Source: Mycobacterium botniense (lineage in GTDB: Bacteria > Actinomycetota > Actinomycetes > Mycobacteriales > Mycobacteriaceae). Taken from it: a stretch of 64,000 bases of DNA. The stretch covers positions 992,001 to 1,056,000 of the forward strand of contig NZ_BLKW01000004.1 of assembly GCF_010723305.1 (NCBI RefSeq). The letters run 5' to 3'. Numbering within the stretch: the stretch's first letter is position 1; each line of letters begins with the position of its first letter. The translations under genes and the position numbers were made by a program. This document shows, piece after piece, positions 1 to 6,920 of this stretch. The notes under the pieces are model-generated. The model had not been told where the DNA came from. It saw nothing but the letters and a program-made list of their open reading frames with translations, and ran no database searches.

Positions 1-1074
1 GTGCTGGAGGCGCCACGGCGGCTGGTGGTCCGGGAGTTTCCGCTGCCGCCGGTCGGTGACGACGATGCGCTGGTGCGGGTGGCGGCCTGCGGACTGTGCG
101 GGACCGACCATGAGCAGTACACCGGAGAACTCACCGGCGGTTTCGCGTTTGTCCCCGGCCACGAGACGGTCGGGGTCATCGACGCCATCGGCGACCGCGC
201 AGCGCAGCGGTGGGGTGTGACCGTCGGTGACCGGGTGGCGGTCGAGGTATTCCAGTCGTGTCGCGAATGCGCGAATTGCCTTGCGGGAGAATACCGGCGC
301 TGTGAGCGTCACGGCCTTGCCGACATGTATGGTTTCATCCCCGTGGACCGCGCGCCCAGCCTGTGGGGTGGTTACGCCGAGTACCAGTACCTGGCCCCCG
401 ACTCGATGGTGCTGCGGGTGCCCGACGCGCTCGACGCGACAGTGGCCACGTTGTTCAATCCACTCGGTGCCGGGATCCGCTGGGGGGCAACAGTTCCCGG
501 TACCAGCAGAGGAGACGTTGTCGCGGTGCTCGGGCCGGGTATCCGCGGGCTGTGTGCTGCCGCGGCGGCCAAAGAGGCCGGCGCCGGGTTCGTGATGGTG
601 ACCGGCGTGGGTCCCCGTGACACCGACCGACTGGCGCTGGCCGGCAAGTTCGGCGCCGATCTCGTCGTCGATGTTGCGCACGACGACCCGATTGGCGCGC
701 TGACGACTGCGACCGGCGGGCTGGCTGACATCGTCATCGATGTCACCTCAAAGGCGCCAACAGCATTCGCGCAGGCAATCGGTCTGGCCCGTCCCGCCGG
801 GACCGTCGTCGTCGCGGGTACCCGGGGCTTCGGCGTTGGCGCTCCGGGGTTCTCGCCCGACATGGTGGTGCTCAAGGAGCTGCGTATCCTTGGCGCCCTT
901 GGTGTGGACGTCACCGCCTACCGGGCGGCACTGGAGTTGCTGGCATCGGGACGCTACCCGTTCGAGAGCCTGCCGCGGCGCTGCGTTCGGCTTGACGATG
1001 CCGAGGAGCTGCTCGCCAGCATGGCTGGTGAGCGCGACGATGTCCCGCCGGTCCACGGAGTGCTCACACCATGA
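1..1074 (+). CDS. Zinc-dependent alcohol dehydrogenase, MDR family (5' end probably outside window)
   Basis: Medium-chain dehydrogenase/reductase that oxidises alcohols or reduces aldehydes with NAD(P). The GroES-like N-terminal half shows the catalytic zinc region (GLCGTDH, then a PGHE motif). The structural zinc loop has four cysteines (CRECANCLAGEYRRC, about residues 87-101). A Rossmann segment (AVLGPGIRGL) follows near residue 177. The reading frame is open from base 1 and the visible start is GTG in VLEAPRRL. Family members usually have a few residues before this (MKAAVLEAP), so the real start probably lies just upstream of the window. The stop overlaps the next start by ATGA, implying translational coupling. 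The gene corresponds in position to Rv1530 of M. tuberculosis. The substrate is unknown. Confidence 0.88.
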   Translation: MLEAPRRLVVREFPLPPVGDDDALVRVAACGLCGTDHEQYTGELTGGFAFVPGHETVGVIDAIGDRAAQRWGVTVGDRVAVEVFQSCRECANCLAGEYRRCERHGLADMYGFIPVDRAPSLWGGYAEYQYLAPDSMVLRVPDALDATVATLFNPLGAGIRWGATVPGTSRGDVVAVLGPGIRGLCAAAAAKEAGAGFVMVTGVGPRDTDRLALAGKFGADLVVDVAHDDPIGALTTATGGLADIVIDVTSKAPTAFAQAIGLARPAGTVVVAGTRGFGVGAPGFSPDMVVLKELRILGALGVDVTAYRAALELLASGRYPFESLPRRCVRLDDAEELLASMAGERDDVPPVHGVLTP

Positions 1075-1646
1075 CCCCACCGATCAGACAAGCCCGGGTG
1101 CCGCGCCTGCCGGTCGACGAGGCCAAGGCCGCCGCCGATGAGGCGGGGGTACCGAACTACATGGCCGAGCTGGCCATCTTCCAGGTGCTGCTGAACCACC
1201 CGAGCCTGGCCCGTGCCGTCAACGACCTGCTGGCCACCATGCTCTGGCACGGCGCTCTTGACTCGCGGCTGCGCGAGTTGGTCATCATGCGCATCGGCTG
1301 GCTGACCGCCTCCGACTACGAGTGGACCCAGCATTGGCGTGTCGCGCTGGGCCTGGGTGTGTCGGCCGAGGATCTGCTCGGCGTGCGCGACTGGCGGGCA
1401 TACCGCGGTTTCGGCCCGGTCGAACGCGCGGTGCTGGCCGCCACCGACGATGTGGTGCGCGACGGCGCGGTGAGCGCCGAGAGCTGGGCGGCCTGCGCAC
1501 GCGAACTCAGCGACCGAGCGGTGCTCATCGAGCTGGTGACCGCCATCGGCGCCTGGCGGATGATCGCCTCGATCCTGCACAGCCTCGAGGTGCCGTTGGA
1601 GGACGGCGTCGAAAGCTGGCCGCCCGACGGGCGAGCACCGGTGTGA
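1071..1646 (+). CDS. Carboxymuconolactone decarboxylase (CMD/AhpD-like) family protein
   Basis: A 191-residue, largely helical protein of the CMD family. The core, about residues 40-130, contains the typical SRLRELVIMRIGWLTASDYEW segment. The AhpD CxxC redox pair is absent: the corresponding stretch reads SDYEWTQHW. Thiol peroxidase-partner activity is therefore unlikely, and a decarboxylase or structural role is possible. Its ATG overlaps the upstream dehydrogenase stop (ATGA), so the two are probably one operon, as with Rv1530-Rv1531. The biochemical role is not established; the family call is firm, the function is not. Confidence 0.85.
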   Translation: MTPPIRQARVPRLPVDEAKAAADEAGVPNYMAELAIFQVLLNHPSLARAVNDLLATMLWHGALDSRLRELVIMRIGWLTASDYEWTQHWRVALGLGVSAEDLLGVRDWRAYRGFGPVERAVLAATDDVVRDGAVSAESWAACARELSDRAVLIELVTAIGAWRMIASILHSLEVPLEDGVESWPPDGRAPV

Positions 1647-1772
1647 GCGACTCGGCGGCGACCGTCGCGGAGCTGCCGGCAACCCGGCACCACGTCATTT
1701 GCGTTGGGCCCCCGCTGCGCCTTCGGCGGCCGGTGGCCTGCGTGAGCCGGCGGCGGGTGACCCGCGGCGCCC

Positions 1773-2201
1773 TCACACGATGCGATAGGTCTGCACGGCA
1801 TGCGCGACCACTGTGCCCTCGGCGTCGGTCGCGGTGATCTCGGTGAAGGTGAGCTCCTTGCGGCGCCGGACGGTGCGGGCGTGGCAGAGCAGGTCACAGC
1901 GTTTGGCGGCGCCGGTGTACTGAATGCTCATGGCGACGGTGGAGGCCCGCATGCCCTTGTCGAAGTCGTGGTTGGACCAGGCTGCCGCGGCGCCGGCGGT
2001 GTCCATCACCGAGGCGATCACCCCGCCGTGAAAATACGTGCCGTCGTTGGTGAGGTCTTCGCGAAACGGCAGCCGTAGGGTGACATCGTCGGGCTCGTAC
2101 CGCTCGAAAACGATGCCGAGACCGGCGAGAAACGGCGTCGTGGGCATCAGGTCGCGCACGGCTTGGCGGCGTTCGTGCTGCTGTTTCTCGGTCAGCGCCA
2201 T
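1773..2201 (-). CDS. PaaI-type hotdog-fold acyl-CoA thioesterase
   Basis: A 142-residue protein of the hotdog thioesterase superfamily, which hydrolyses acyl- or aryl-CoA thioesters. The signature segment NDGTYFHGGVIASVMDTAG, about residues 53-71, carries the HGG motif and the following Asp that polarise the substrate. The chosen ATG (MALTEKQQ) lies 7 bases after a TAGGGT -10 element and needs no leader. A longer frame to 2270 would run through the divergent promoter region and is rejected. It is transcribed away from the nitronate monooxygenase operon and shares its palindromic operator, so it is probably controlled by the TetR protein encoded there. Positional counterpart of Rv1532c. Confidence 0.87.
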   Translation of the reverse strand: MALTEKQQHERRQAVRDLMPTTPFLAGLGIVFERYEPDDVTLRLPFREDLTNDGTYFHGGVIASVMDTAGAAAAWSNHDFDKGMRASTVAMSIQYTGAAKRCDLLCHARTVRRRKELTFTEITATDAEGTVVAHAVQTYRIV

Positions 2202-2208
2202 GGTCCGC

Positions 2209-2253
2209 ACCCTACCTGATTCGATTGACAGGTCAATCAATAACTCGTAGCGT
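2209..2253. promoter_or_regulatory. Face-to-face divergent promoters with shared palindromic operator
   Basis: Seen: a perfect inverted repeat GATTGAC-AG-GTCAATC at 2223-2238. On the + strand TTGACA (2225-2230) is followed after 17 bases by TAGCGT (2248-2253), with ATG 7 bases later. On the - strand TTGACC (2236-2231) is followed after 16 bases by TAGGGT (2214-2209), with ATG 7 bases later. Both -35 elements lie inside the palindrome. Inferred: this is the operator of the TetR regulator encoded at 3385-4020, closing both promoters at once, and both mRNAs would be leaderless. Confidence 0.7.
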
Positions 2254-2260
2254 CGAATCG

Positions 2261-3388
2261 ATGCGAACAAAAGTCGCCGAACTGCTCGGGGTGGAGTTCC
2301 CGATCTGCGCCTTCAGCCACTGCCGGGACGTGGTGGCCGCGGTGTCTCATGCCGGCGGCTTCGGGATTCTCGGCGCCGTCGCGCACAGTCCCGAGCGCCT
2401 GCAGACCGAACTGGACTGGATCGAGCAGCAGACCGGCGGCAAGCCTTACGGTGTCGATCTGCTGTTGCCGCCCAAATATGTGGGTGCCGAGCAGGGGGGT
2501 ATCGACGCCAAACAGGTGCGGGCGCTGTTGCCCCAGGAGCACCGGGCGTTCGTCGAGGACATGCTGGGCCGGTACGGGATCGCAACGCCCAGCGACGAGA
2601 GGTTGTTGCCGCCCACCGCCGGGCTGAACATTTCCCCGAAGGGGTACGAGCCGCTGCTCGACGTCGCCTTCGCCCACGACATCCGGCTGATCGCCAGCGC
2701 GCTCGGCCCCCCGCCACCCGACCTGGTCGAACGCGCCCATGACCACGACGTGCTGGTGGCCGCCCTGGCCGGCACCCGGCAGCATGCGCTGCGGCACGCC
2801 GCCGCCGGCGTGGACTTGATCGTCGCGCAAGGCACCGAGGCCGGTGGTCACACCGGGGAGGTGGCGACGATGGTGCTGGTTCCCGAGGTTGTCGATGCGG
2901 TGTCGCCGATACCGGTTCTGGCCGCGGGCGGAATCGCGCGCGGCCGCCAGATCGCGGCGGCCCTGGCGCTGGGCGCCGAAGGCGTGTGGTGCGGGTCGGT
3001 GTGGCTGACCACCGAGGAAGCCGAGACCCCCCCGGTGGTCAAGGAGAAGTTCCTGGCCGCCACCTCGTCGGACACCGTGCGGTCGCGCTCCCTGACCGGC
3101 AAGCCGGCCCGGATGCTGCGCACCGCCTGGACCGACGAGTGGGAGCGCCCCGACAGTCCCGGCCCGCTGGGTATGCCGCTGCAAAGCGCGCTGGTGGCCG
3201 AACCGCAGCTGCGCATCAACCAGGCCGCCAGCCAGCCCGGCGCCAAGGCCCGCGAACTGGCCACCTACTTCGTCGGGCAGGTTGTCGGCTCACTGGACAA
3301 GGTGCGGCCGGTCCGATCGGTGGTGCTGGACATGGTCGAAGAGTTCATCGACGCGGTCGGGCGTCTCGAACACCTGGTGGACCGATGA
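2261..3388 (+). CDS. Nitronate monooxygenase / NPD-family FMN oxidoreductase
   Basis: TIM-barrel flavoprotein of the 2-nitropropane dioxygenase family, 375 residues. The N-terminus (LLGVEFPICAF) and the FMN-phosphate region GTEAGGHTGEVAT near residue 200 fit the family. The later AAGGIARGRQIAAALALGA stretch is also typical of it. The start at ATG 2261 is chosen because it sits 7 bases downstream of a TTGACA-17-TAGCGT promoter; the earlier start at 2225 lies inside that promoter. The stop overlaps the TetR start (ATGA). Family members oxidise alkyl nitronates, but many mycobacterial paralogues have no known substrate. Positional counterpart of Rv1533. Confidence 0.87.
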   Translation: MRTKVAELLGVEFPICAFSHCRDVVAAVSHAGGFGILGAVAHSPERLQTELDWIEQQTGGKPYGVDLLLPPKYVGAEQGGIDAKQVRALLPQEHRAFVEDMLGRYGIATPSDERLLPPTAGLNISPKGYEPLLDVAFAHDIRLIASALGPPPPDLVERAHDHDVLVAALAGTRQHALRHAAAGVDLIVAQGTEAGGHTGEVATMVLVPEVVDAVSPIPVLAAGGIARGRQIAAALALGAEGVWCGSVWLTTEEAETPPVVKEKFLAATSSDTVRSRSLTGKPARMLRTAWTDEWERPDSPGPLGMPLQSALVAEPQLRINQAASQPGAKARELATYFVGQVVGSLDKVRPVRSVVLDMVEEFIDAVGRLEHLVDR

Positions 3389-4020
3389 CCGCGCCGGCCC
3401 GGCGGCGTCGCGCGGTCAGCGACGAAGACAAGTCTCTGCGTCGTGACCAGATTATGGGTGCGGCCAAAGAGGTGTTCGCGCGCAAGGGTTTTCACGCCAC
3501 CACCATCGCCGACATCGCCAAAGAAGCCGGCCTCGCCTACGGGTTGATTTACTGGTATTTCGACTCCAAAGACGAGTTGTTTCACGCGTTGATGGCCGGC
3601 GAAGAAGAGGCGCTGCGCACTCATCTGGCCGCGGCGCTGGCCGCGCTCGACGAACCAGCCGGCAGCGCGGAGGCGTTGTTTCGCACCGCGGTGCGGGCCA
3701 CGTTCGAGTTCTTCGAAGCGGACAAGGCGACCGTCAAACTGCTGTTTCGGGACGCTTATGCGCTCGGCGATCGCTTCGAAAAGCACCTCGGCGGCATCTA
3801 TGAGCGTTTTATCGACGATATTGAAAGTTTCATCACCGCCGCCCAGGAACGCGGTGAGGTAGTGGCCGCTCCGCCGCGGATGGTGGCCTACACGCTGGCG
3901 GCGCTGATCGGTCAGCTGGCCCACCGCCGGTTGAACACCGACGACGGCGTCTCGGCCGCCGAAGTCGCAGACTTCGTCGTCTCGCTGGCGCTCAATGGGT
4001 TACGACCCCGGAGGGACTGA
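3385..4020 (+). CDS. TetR-family transcriptional regulator
   Basis: A 211-residue repressor-type protein. The N-terminal TetR helix-turn-helix spans about residues 18-65, with TIADIAKEAGLAYGLIYWYF as the recognition region. The helical C-terminal half should bind a ligand and dimerise. It overlaps the nitronate monooxygenase stop by 4 bases and is followed 1 base later by a monooxygenase gene, so it is the middle gene of a three-gene operon. The 16-bp palindrome at 2223-2238 is the likely operator, giving autoregulation plus control of the divergent thioesterase. The ligand is unknown, perhaps an acyl-CoA or lipid-like molecule given the neighbours. Positional counterpart of Rv1534. Confidence 0.88.
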   Translation: MTAPARRRRAVSDEDKSLRRDQIMGAAKEVFARKGFHATTIADIAKEAGLAYGLIYWYFDSKDELFHALMAGEEEALRTHLAAALAALDEPAGSAEALFRTAVRATFEFFEADKATVKLLFRDAYALGDRFEKHLGGIYERFIDDIESFITAAQERGEVVAAPPRMVAYTLAALIGQLAHRRLNTDDGVSAAEVADFVVSLALNGLRPRRD

Positions 4021-4021
4021 G

Positions 4022-5461
4022 GTGCGTTTCGTCGTCATCGGGGCCGGGATGGCGGGAATACTGAGCGCCATCAAGCTGCGCGAGGCGGGTTTCAGTGACA
4101 TCACCGTCTACGAGAAGGCCGACCGCCTCGGCGGCACCTGGCGCGAGAACACCTACCCCGGCATCTCCTGCGACGTACCGTCGCACCTGTACACCTACAC
4201 GTTCGCCCCCAACCCGGAGTGGAGCCACACGTTTGCGCCGGGCCCGGAGATTCTGGCCTACTTCGAGGCCGTCGCGCGCCGTCACGGTGTCGATCGATTG
4301 ATCCGCTACGGCCAGGAAGTCTGCCGCCTGGACCACGACGGAACTCGCTGGCGCGTGACGACCTCGACCGGTGAACAGGACGCGGCCGATGTGGTGATCG
4401 CCGCCACGGGTGTCCTGCATCACCCGCGTTATCCCGACATCGACGGGCTTGACGAGTTCGCCGGCCGCGTGTTCCACAGCGCCCGCTGGGACCACAGTGT
4501 GCCCCTGGCCGGCGCGCGGCTGGGGGTGATCGGCACCGGGTCATCGGCGGTGCAGATCACCGGCGCGGTCACCGACGTCGTCGCTGAGTTCTTTCTGTTT
4601 CAACGCACTCCGCAGTGGATTTTGCCGGTGGACAACCCCCCCATCCCGGAAGCCGACCGGGCCCGCTACCGGGCCGACCCGTCGGCGCTGACCGCGCTGC
4701 GCACCGAACTCAACGCCGGCTTCATCCAAAGCTTCGCCAACGCGGTCGTCGACGCCGATTCGGCAGCGTTGAAAAAGCTGGAAAACGCCGCCCGCGCCAA
4801 TCTGGAGGACAGTGTCACCGATCCCGGGCTGCGCGAGAAACTGCGTCCGGACTACCGGGCCGGCTGCAAGCGGTTGATCATCTCGGCGAACTTCTACCAG
4901 GCCATCCAGCGGCCCAACGCCCATCTGATCACCGAGCCCATCGAGCGCGTCGAGCCCGAGGGGGTGCGCACCGCCGACGGCGTGCTGCATCGGCTCGACG
5001 TGCTGGTGCTGGCCACCGGCTTCCAGGTGGATCGCTTCCTGCGGCCGATGCAGGTCAGGGGGCGCGCAGGTGTCTGCCTCGACGAGATGTGGACGCCGCG
5101 TCCCTACGCGTACTTGTCGGTGTCAGTGCCCGATTTTCCCAACCTGTTCATGCTCAACGGGCCCAACGGCCCGGTGGGGAACTTCTCGCTGATCGATGTC
5201 GCCGAGGCCCAGTTCGGCTATCTCATACAGCTCATCGAGCTGTTGGCGCGCGGCCGGTATTCCCAGATCAGCGCCAGCCACCACGCCACGTCCCGTTTCG
5301 AGGCCGAGCGGGTGGAAGCAGCTCGCAAAACGGTGTGGGTGACCGGGTGCCGCAGTTGGTACCTCGATGACCGCGGGGTGCCGGTGGCCTGGCCCTGGAG
5401 TTTCACCCGTTTCCAGGAGGCCATGGCTCGCCCAGACCTGGCCGACTACGAACTCATCTAG
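4022..5461 (+). CDS. Flavin-containing / Baeyer-Villiger-type monooxygenase
   Basis: A 479-residue FAD and NADPH enzyme. The N-terminal FAD Rossmann motif is GAGMAGILSA, followed by GGTW. The Baeyer-Villiger fingerprint FxGxxxHxxxW reads FAGRVFHSARW near residue 150. The NADPH Rossmann motif is GVIGTGSSAVQI near residue 170. The enzyme probably inserts oxygen into a ketone or oxidises a heteroatom. GTG 4022 was chosen because GGAGGG (4010-4015) lies 6 bases upstream and the gene then begins 1 base after the TetR stop. An in-frame ATG at 3995 inside tetR is the alternative. I recall no counterpart at this position in M. tuberculosis. The substrate is unknown. Confidence 0.88.
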   Translation: MRFVVIGAGMAGILSAIKLREAGFSDITVYEKADRLGGTWRENTYPGISCDVPSHLYTYTFAPNPEWSHTFAPGPEILAYFEAVARRHGVDRLIRYGQEVCRLDHDGTRWRVTTSTGEQDAADVVIAATGVLHHPRYPDIDGLDEFAGRVFHSARWDHSVPLAGARLGVIGTGSSAVQITGAVTDVVAEFFLFQRTPQWILPVDNPPIPEADRARYRADPSALTALRTELNAGFIQSFANAVVDADSAALKKLENAARANLEDSVTDPGLREKLRPDYRAGCKRLIISANFYQAIQRPNAHLITEPIERVEPEGVRTADGVLHRLDVLVLATGFQVDRFLRPMQVRGRAGVCLDEMWTPRPYAYLSVSVPDFPNLFMLNGPNGPVGNFSLIDVAEAQFGYLIQLIELLARGRYSQISASHHATSRFEAERVEAARKTVWVTGCRSWYLDDRGVPVAWPWSFTRFQEAMARPDLADYELI

Positions 5462-5488
5462 TCCCGCGTAGTCCCGCGTAGTCCCGCG
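5459..5488. repeat. Three perfect tandem copies of a 10-bp unit
   Basis: TAGTCCCGCG occurs three times in succession, the first copy supplying the TAG stop codon of the monooxygenase gene. A copy-number change would alter only the 3' untranslated region. It is immediately followed by an inverted repeat at 5493. Confidence 0.8.
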
Positions 5489-5492
5489 TCGA

Positions 5493-5507
5493 CCACAGGG
5501 CCTGTGG
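5493..5507. terminator. Short inverted repeat after the monooxygenase gene (possible terminator)
   Basis: CCACAGG-G-CCTGTGG is a perfect 7-bp inverted repeat with a 1-base centre, 32 bases past the stop codon. There is no T-run, which is common for mycobacterial terminators. The 1-base centre makes it a poor RNA hairpin, so a protein-binding palindrome is an alternative. Confidence 0.35.
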
Positions 5508-5564
5508 CGACCTGGGTAGAGGTCATGAATCCGTAAAGAATCAGCGACATCGACCGGGACTAAA

Positions 5565-5593
5565 TTGACCTGCTCACGTTGTTCGTGCATCAT
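5565..5593 (+). promoter_or_regulatory. Candidate promoter of the M-box leader
   Basis: TTGACC at 5565-5570 and CATCAT at 5588-5593 are separated by 17 bases. Transcription would start near 5600, just before the first paired segment of the M-box. The -35 matches the consensus well; the -10 is only moderate. Confidence 0.45.
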
Positions 5594-5605
5594 CGGAGAG
5601 GTAGC

Positions 5606-5762
5606 ACCTCGTTAGGCGAGGCGGCCACACGGATATAGGCCACTGACCCCGAACGTCGAGAGACGCCCAGGGTCAGGACAGCTCCTCCCGGCTTAAGGGT
5701 TGAGCCCAAGTGGCTTCCGGGTTTCCGGATACGGCGTGTGGTGTCGAAGCTCTGACGAGTGG
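5606..5762 (+). promoter_or_regulatory. M-box (ykoK leader) magnesium riboswitch
   Basis: Seen: the conserved 5' block CTCGTTAGGCGAGGC (from 5609), then GGATATAGGCCACTGACCCC and GACGCCCAGGGTCA. TTAAGGGTTGAGCC follows, and the 3' block GAAGCTCTGACGAG ends at 5759. CTCGT (5609-5613) pairs with ACGAG (5755-5759) to close the fold. This order of blocks is that of the M-box family, which senses Mg2+ through the aptamer. Known: I recall an M-box ahead of Rv1535 in M. tuberculosis, and the gene at 6066 here is the Rv1535 counterpart. Inferred: high Mg2+ lowers expression of the downstream 26-codon ORF and small gene. Confidence 0.88.
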
Positions 5763-5858
5763 GGTGCGGTCTTCGGCTCTTGCCGGATTCTGTGCTCCTT
5801 TGCGTGCTGGGACGTTGTGCGGGTTGCCGCACTGGTGCTGCGAGGAGGTGAGGGACTA

Positions 5859-5939
5859 ATGAGTTCCAGTTCTAGTCCGGGTCGATATCCGGGCCTGGTT
5901 TCGTCCCGATCCGGTCTCCGGCACGGCGTTTCCAGCTAG
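5859..5939 (+). CDS. 26-residue upstream ORF in the M-box leader
   Basis: A short ATG frame of 26 codons, MSSSSSPGRYPGLVSSRSGL then RHGVSS and a TAG stop. It begins 97 bases after the riboswitch core. The purine-rich GAGGAGGTGAGGG (5842-5854) lies directly upstream and is one of the strongest Shine-Dalgarno matches in the window. The peptide starts with a run of five serines and has no recognisable domain. CTCCT at 5795-5799 could pair with AGGAG at 5843-5847 and hide the ribosome site. I infer a regulatory leader peptide or a real micro-protein acting between the riboswitch and the gene at 6066. Confidence 0.5.
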   Translation: MSSSSSPGRYPGLVSSRSGLRHGVSS

Positions 5940-5972
5940 ACGGGGCTAGCACACACGCGAGTTGCCTCAACG

Positions 5973-5991
5973 GCCAGGCGGTCTGCCTGGC
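5973..5991 (+). other. Leader hairpin between the upstream ORF and the Rv1535-like gene
   Basis: GCCAGGC (5973-5979) and GCCTGGC (5985-5991) form a perfect 7-bp stem with a GGTCT loop, 33 bases after the upstream ORF stop. It has no T-run. It may be an intrinsic attenuator or part of the leader's expression platform. Confidence 0.4.
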
Positions 5992-6065
5992 GCCGGGAAC
6001 CGTTTACGGGGCGGAACAGTCAGTCACGTCAGTGTCCGATTGATTTCCGTGTAGAGGAGGCAACC

Positions 6066-6317
6066 ATGACTGCTGTTCTGTGGGACGACGTAGACACGAG
6101 AGTGCCCGCCCCTGCTGCCCGTGCACCGCAGCTCAGGGCCGTTCCGGCGCCGGAGTCGGCGGCAGCGCCGAAGAAAGTGGTCAAGCGGCGCGACACCCAG
6201 CCGTTTGGTGTCGGAGGAGACCCGCTGGTGGAAGGTGCCGCGTGGTTGTTGTGCATCCCGCTGCGCCAGCTCTACGCCGCCCTGCTGCGCGTGGGCGTGC
6301 TAGAGGTCTTGGCTTGA
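6066..6317 (+). CDS. Small M-box-controlled protein, Rv1535 family
   Basis: An 83-residue protein of unknown function beginning MTAVLWDDVDTRVP. The middle is Ala/Pro rich and followed by a basic KKVVKRRD patch. The C-terminal 30 residues are hydrophobic to amphipathic (AAWLLCIPLRQLYAALLRVG) and could lie on or in the membrane. AGAGGAGG (6054-6061) is an excellent ribosome site 4 bases before the ATG. It lies downstream of a magnesium riboswitch and just before the ileS leader, as Rv1535 does. A role in Mg2+ transport or the response to low Mg2+ is inferred from that regulation only; nothing in the protein shows a catalytic site. Confidence 0.75.
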   Translation: MTAVLWDDVDTRVPAPAARAPQLRAVPAPESAAAPKKVVKRRDTQPFGVGGDPLVEGAAWLLCIPLRQLYAALLRVGVLEVLA

Positions 6318-6365
6318 TGACCGCCGAGTCACCGCTCCCCGCCGGCGCGTTGAGTGATCAGACGT

Positions 6366-6417
6366 CCAAGGGGTTGCCACACGGCAGCCGTCGTGCTGCC
6401 GTGTGGCAACCCCTTGG
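6366..6417. repeat. Perfect 23-bp inverted repeat, candidate terminator or mobile-repeat remnant
   Basis: The arms 6366-6388 and 6395-6417 are perfectly complementary over 23 bp (CCAAGGGGTTGCC...) around a 6-base CGTCGT loop. An outer pair, GTGATCA (6354-6360) and TGATCAC (6429-6435), frames it. It begins 49 bases after the Rv1535-like stop, so it could end that transcript before the ileS T-box. There is no U tract. The perfect pairing would also suit a small non-autonomous palindromic repeat present elsewhere in the genome. Confidence 0.65.
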
Positions 6418-6710
6418 CGTGGCTGGGCTGATCACGCTGCGCACCGCACTCGGCGACGGTGACCCTCGCTGAGGGGATTTCACCAACGGCGACCCGTGCC
6501 GGGAAAACGCCGCGGCGAGCGGTGCGCTTCGCGCTGACGGGGGCGGCTGCGTGCTCGCCGAGGCGGGTGTCAACATCGCCGGTCGGTGCGCGCTTGACCA
6601 CCGGCGGAGCCCCCGCACCGAGATCGCCGCAGAACCCGTGGGCATAGCTGGGGTGTGGACGATATCGGCGCACCGGTCCGGGCCGGCGGGCGTGGGGCGG
6701 TGGCTGCCCG

Positions 6711-6716
6711 TAGAAT
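6711..6716 (+). promoter_or_regulatory. -10 element of the ileS leader promoter
   Basis: TAGAAT is a near-consensus -10 hexamer placing the transcript start at about 6722-6724, directly before the T-box structure. No clear -35 is visible. The 390 bases from 6318 to here hold only the 23-bp inverted repeat and no convincing gene. Confidence 0.5.
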
Positions 6717-6722
6717 TGGCAC

Positions 6723-6920
6723 AACGGCGTCGATCCGGCCATCACCGGGGAGCCTTCGGAAGAACAGCCAGCCAGGCCCAGTAGACCCGAACGGGTAGGC
6801 CCGTCACAGCCCTCAATTGAGCGGCCGCGTGCACGCGCGGCAAGCGGGGTGGTACCGCGGCGCTCGCGCACCGGCGCGTCGTCGTCCCCGGGCCCGGCAG
6901 TTGGCACAGGAGACGACACA
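6723..6920 (+). promoter_or_regulatory. T-box leader of ileS, translational type
   Basis: Seen: a stem I segment with the isoleucine specifier codon ATC (6741-6743) in CGGCCATCACCGG, followed by GGAGCCTTCGGAAGAAC. The T-box TGGTACCGCGG lies at 6850-6860; its TGGT bulge would pair with the ACCA end of uncharged tRNA-Ile. GTCGTC (6878-6883) and TCC (6885-6887) can pair with GGAGACGAC (6909-6917), which holds the ileS Shine-Dalgarno, with one bulged G. Known: actinobacterial ileS T-boxes with short stem I control translation. Inferred: uncharged tRNA-Ile frees the ribosome site and raises IleRS synthesis. Confidence 0.88.

Noticed and set aside
5700..5939. 79-codon frame covering the end of the M-box and the upstream ORF
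   Set aside because: Its start lies inside the folded riboswitch without a ribosome site. The 26-codon frame from 5859 has a very strong one.
6840..6920. Longer IleRS reading from GTG 6849
   Set aside because: It would start inside the T-box sequence TGGTACCGCGG, and the ribosome site before 6921 is the element controlled by the leader.
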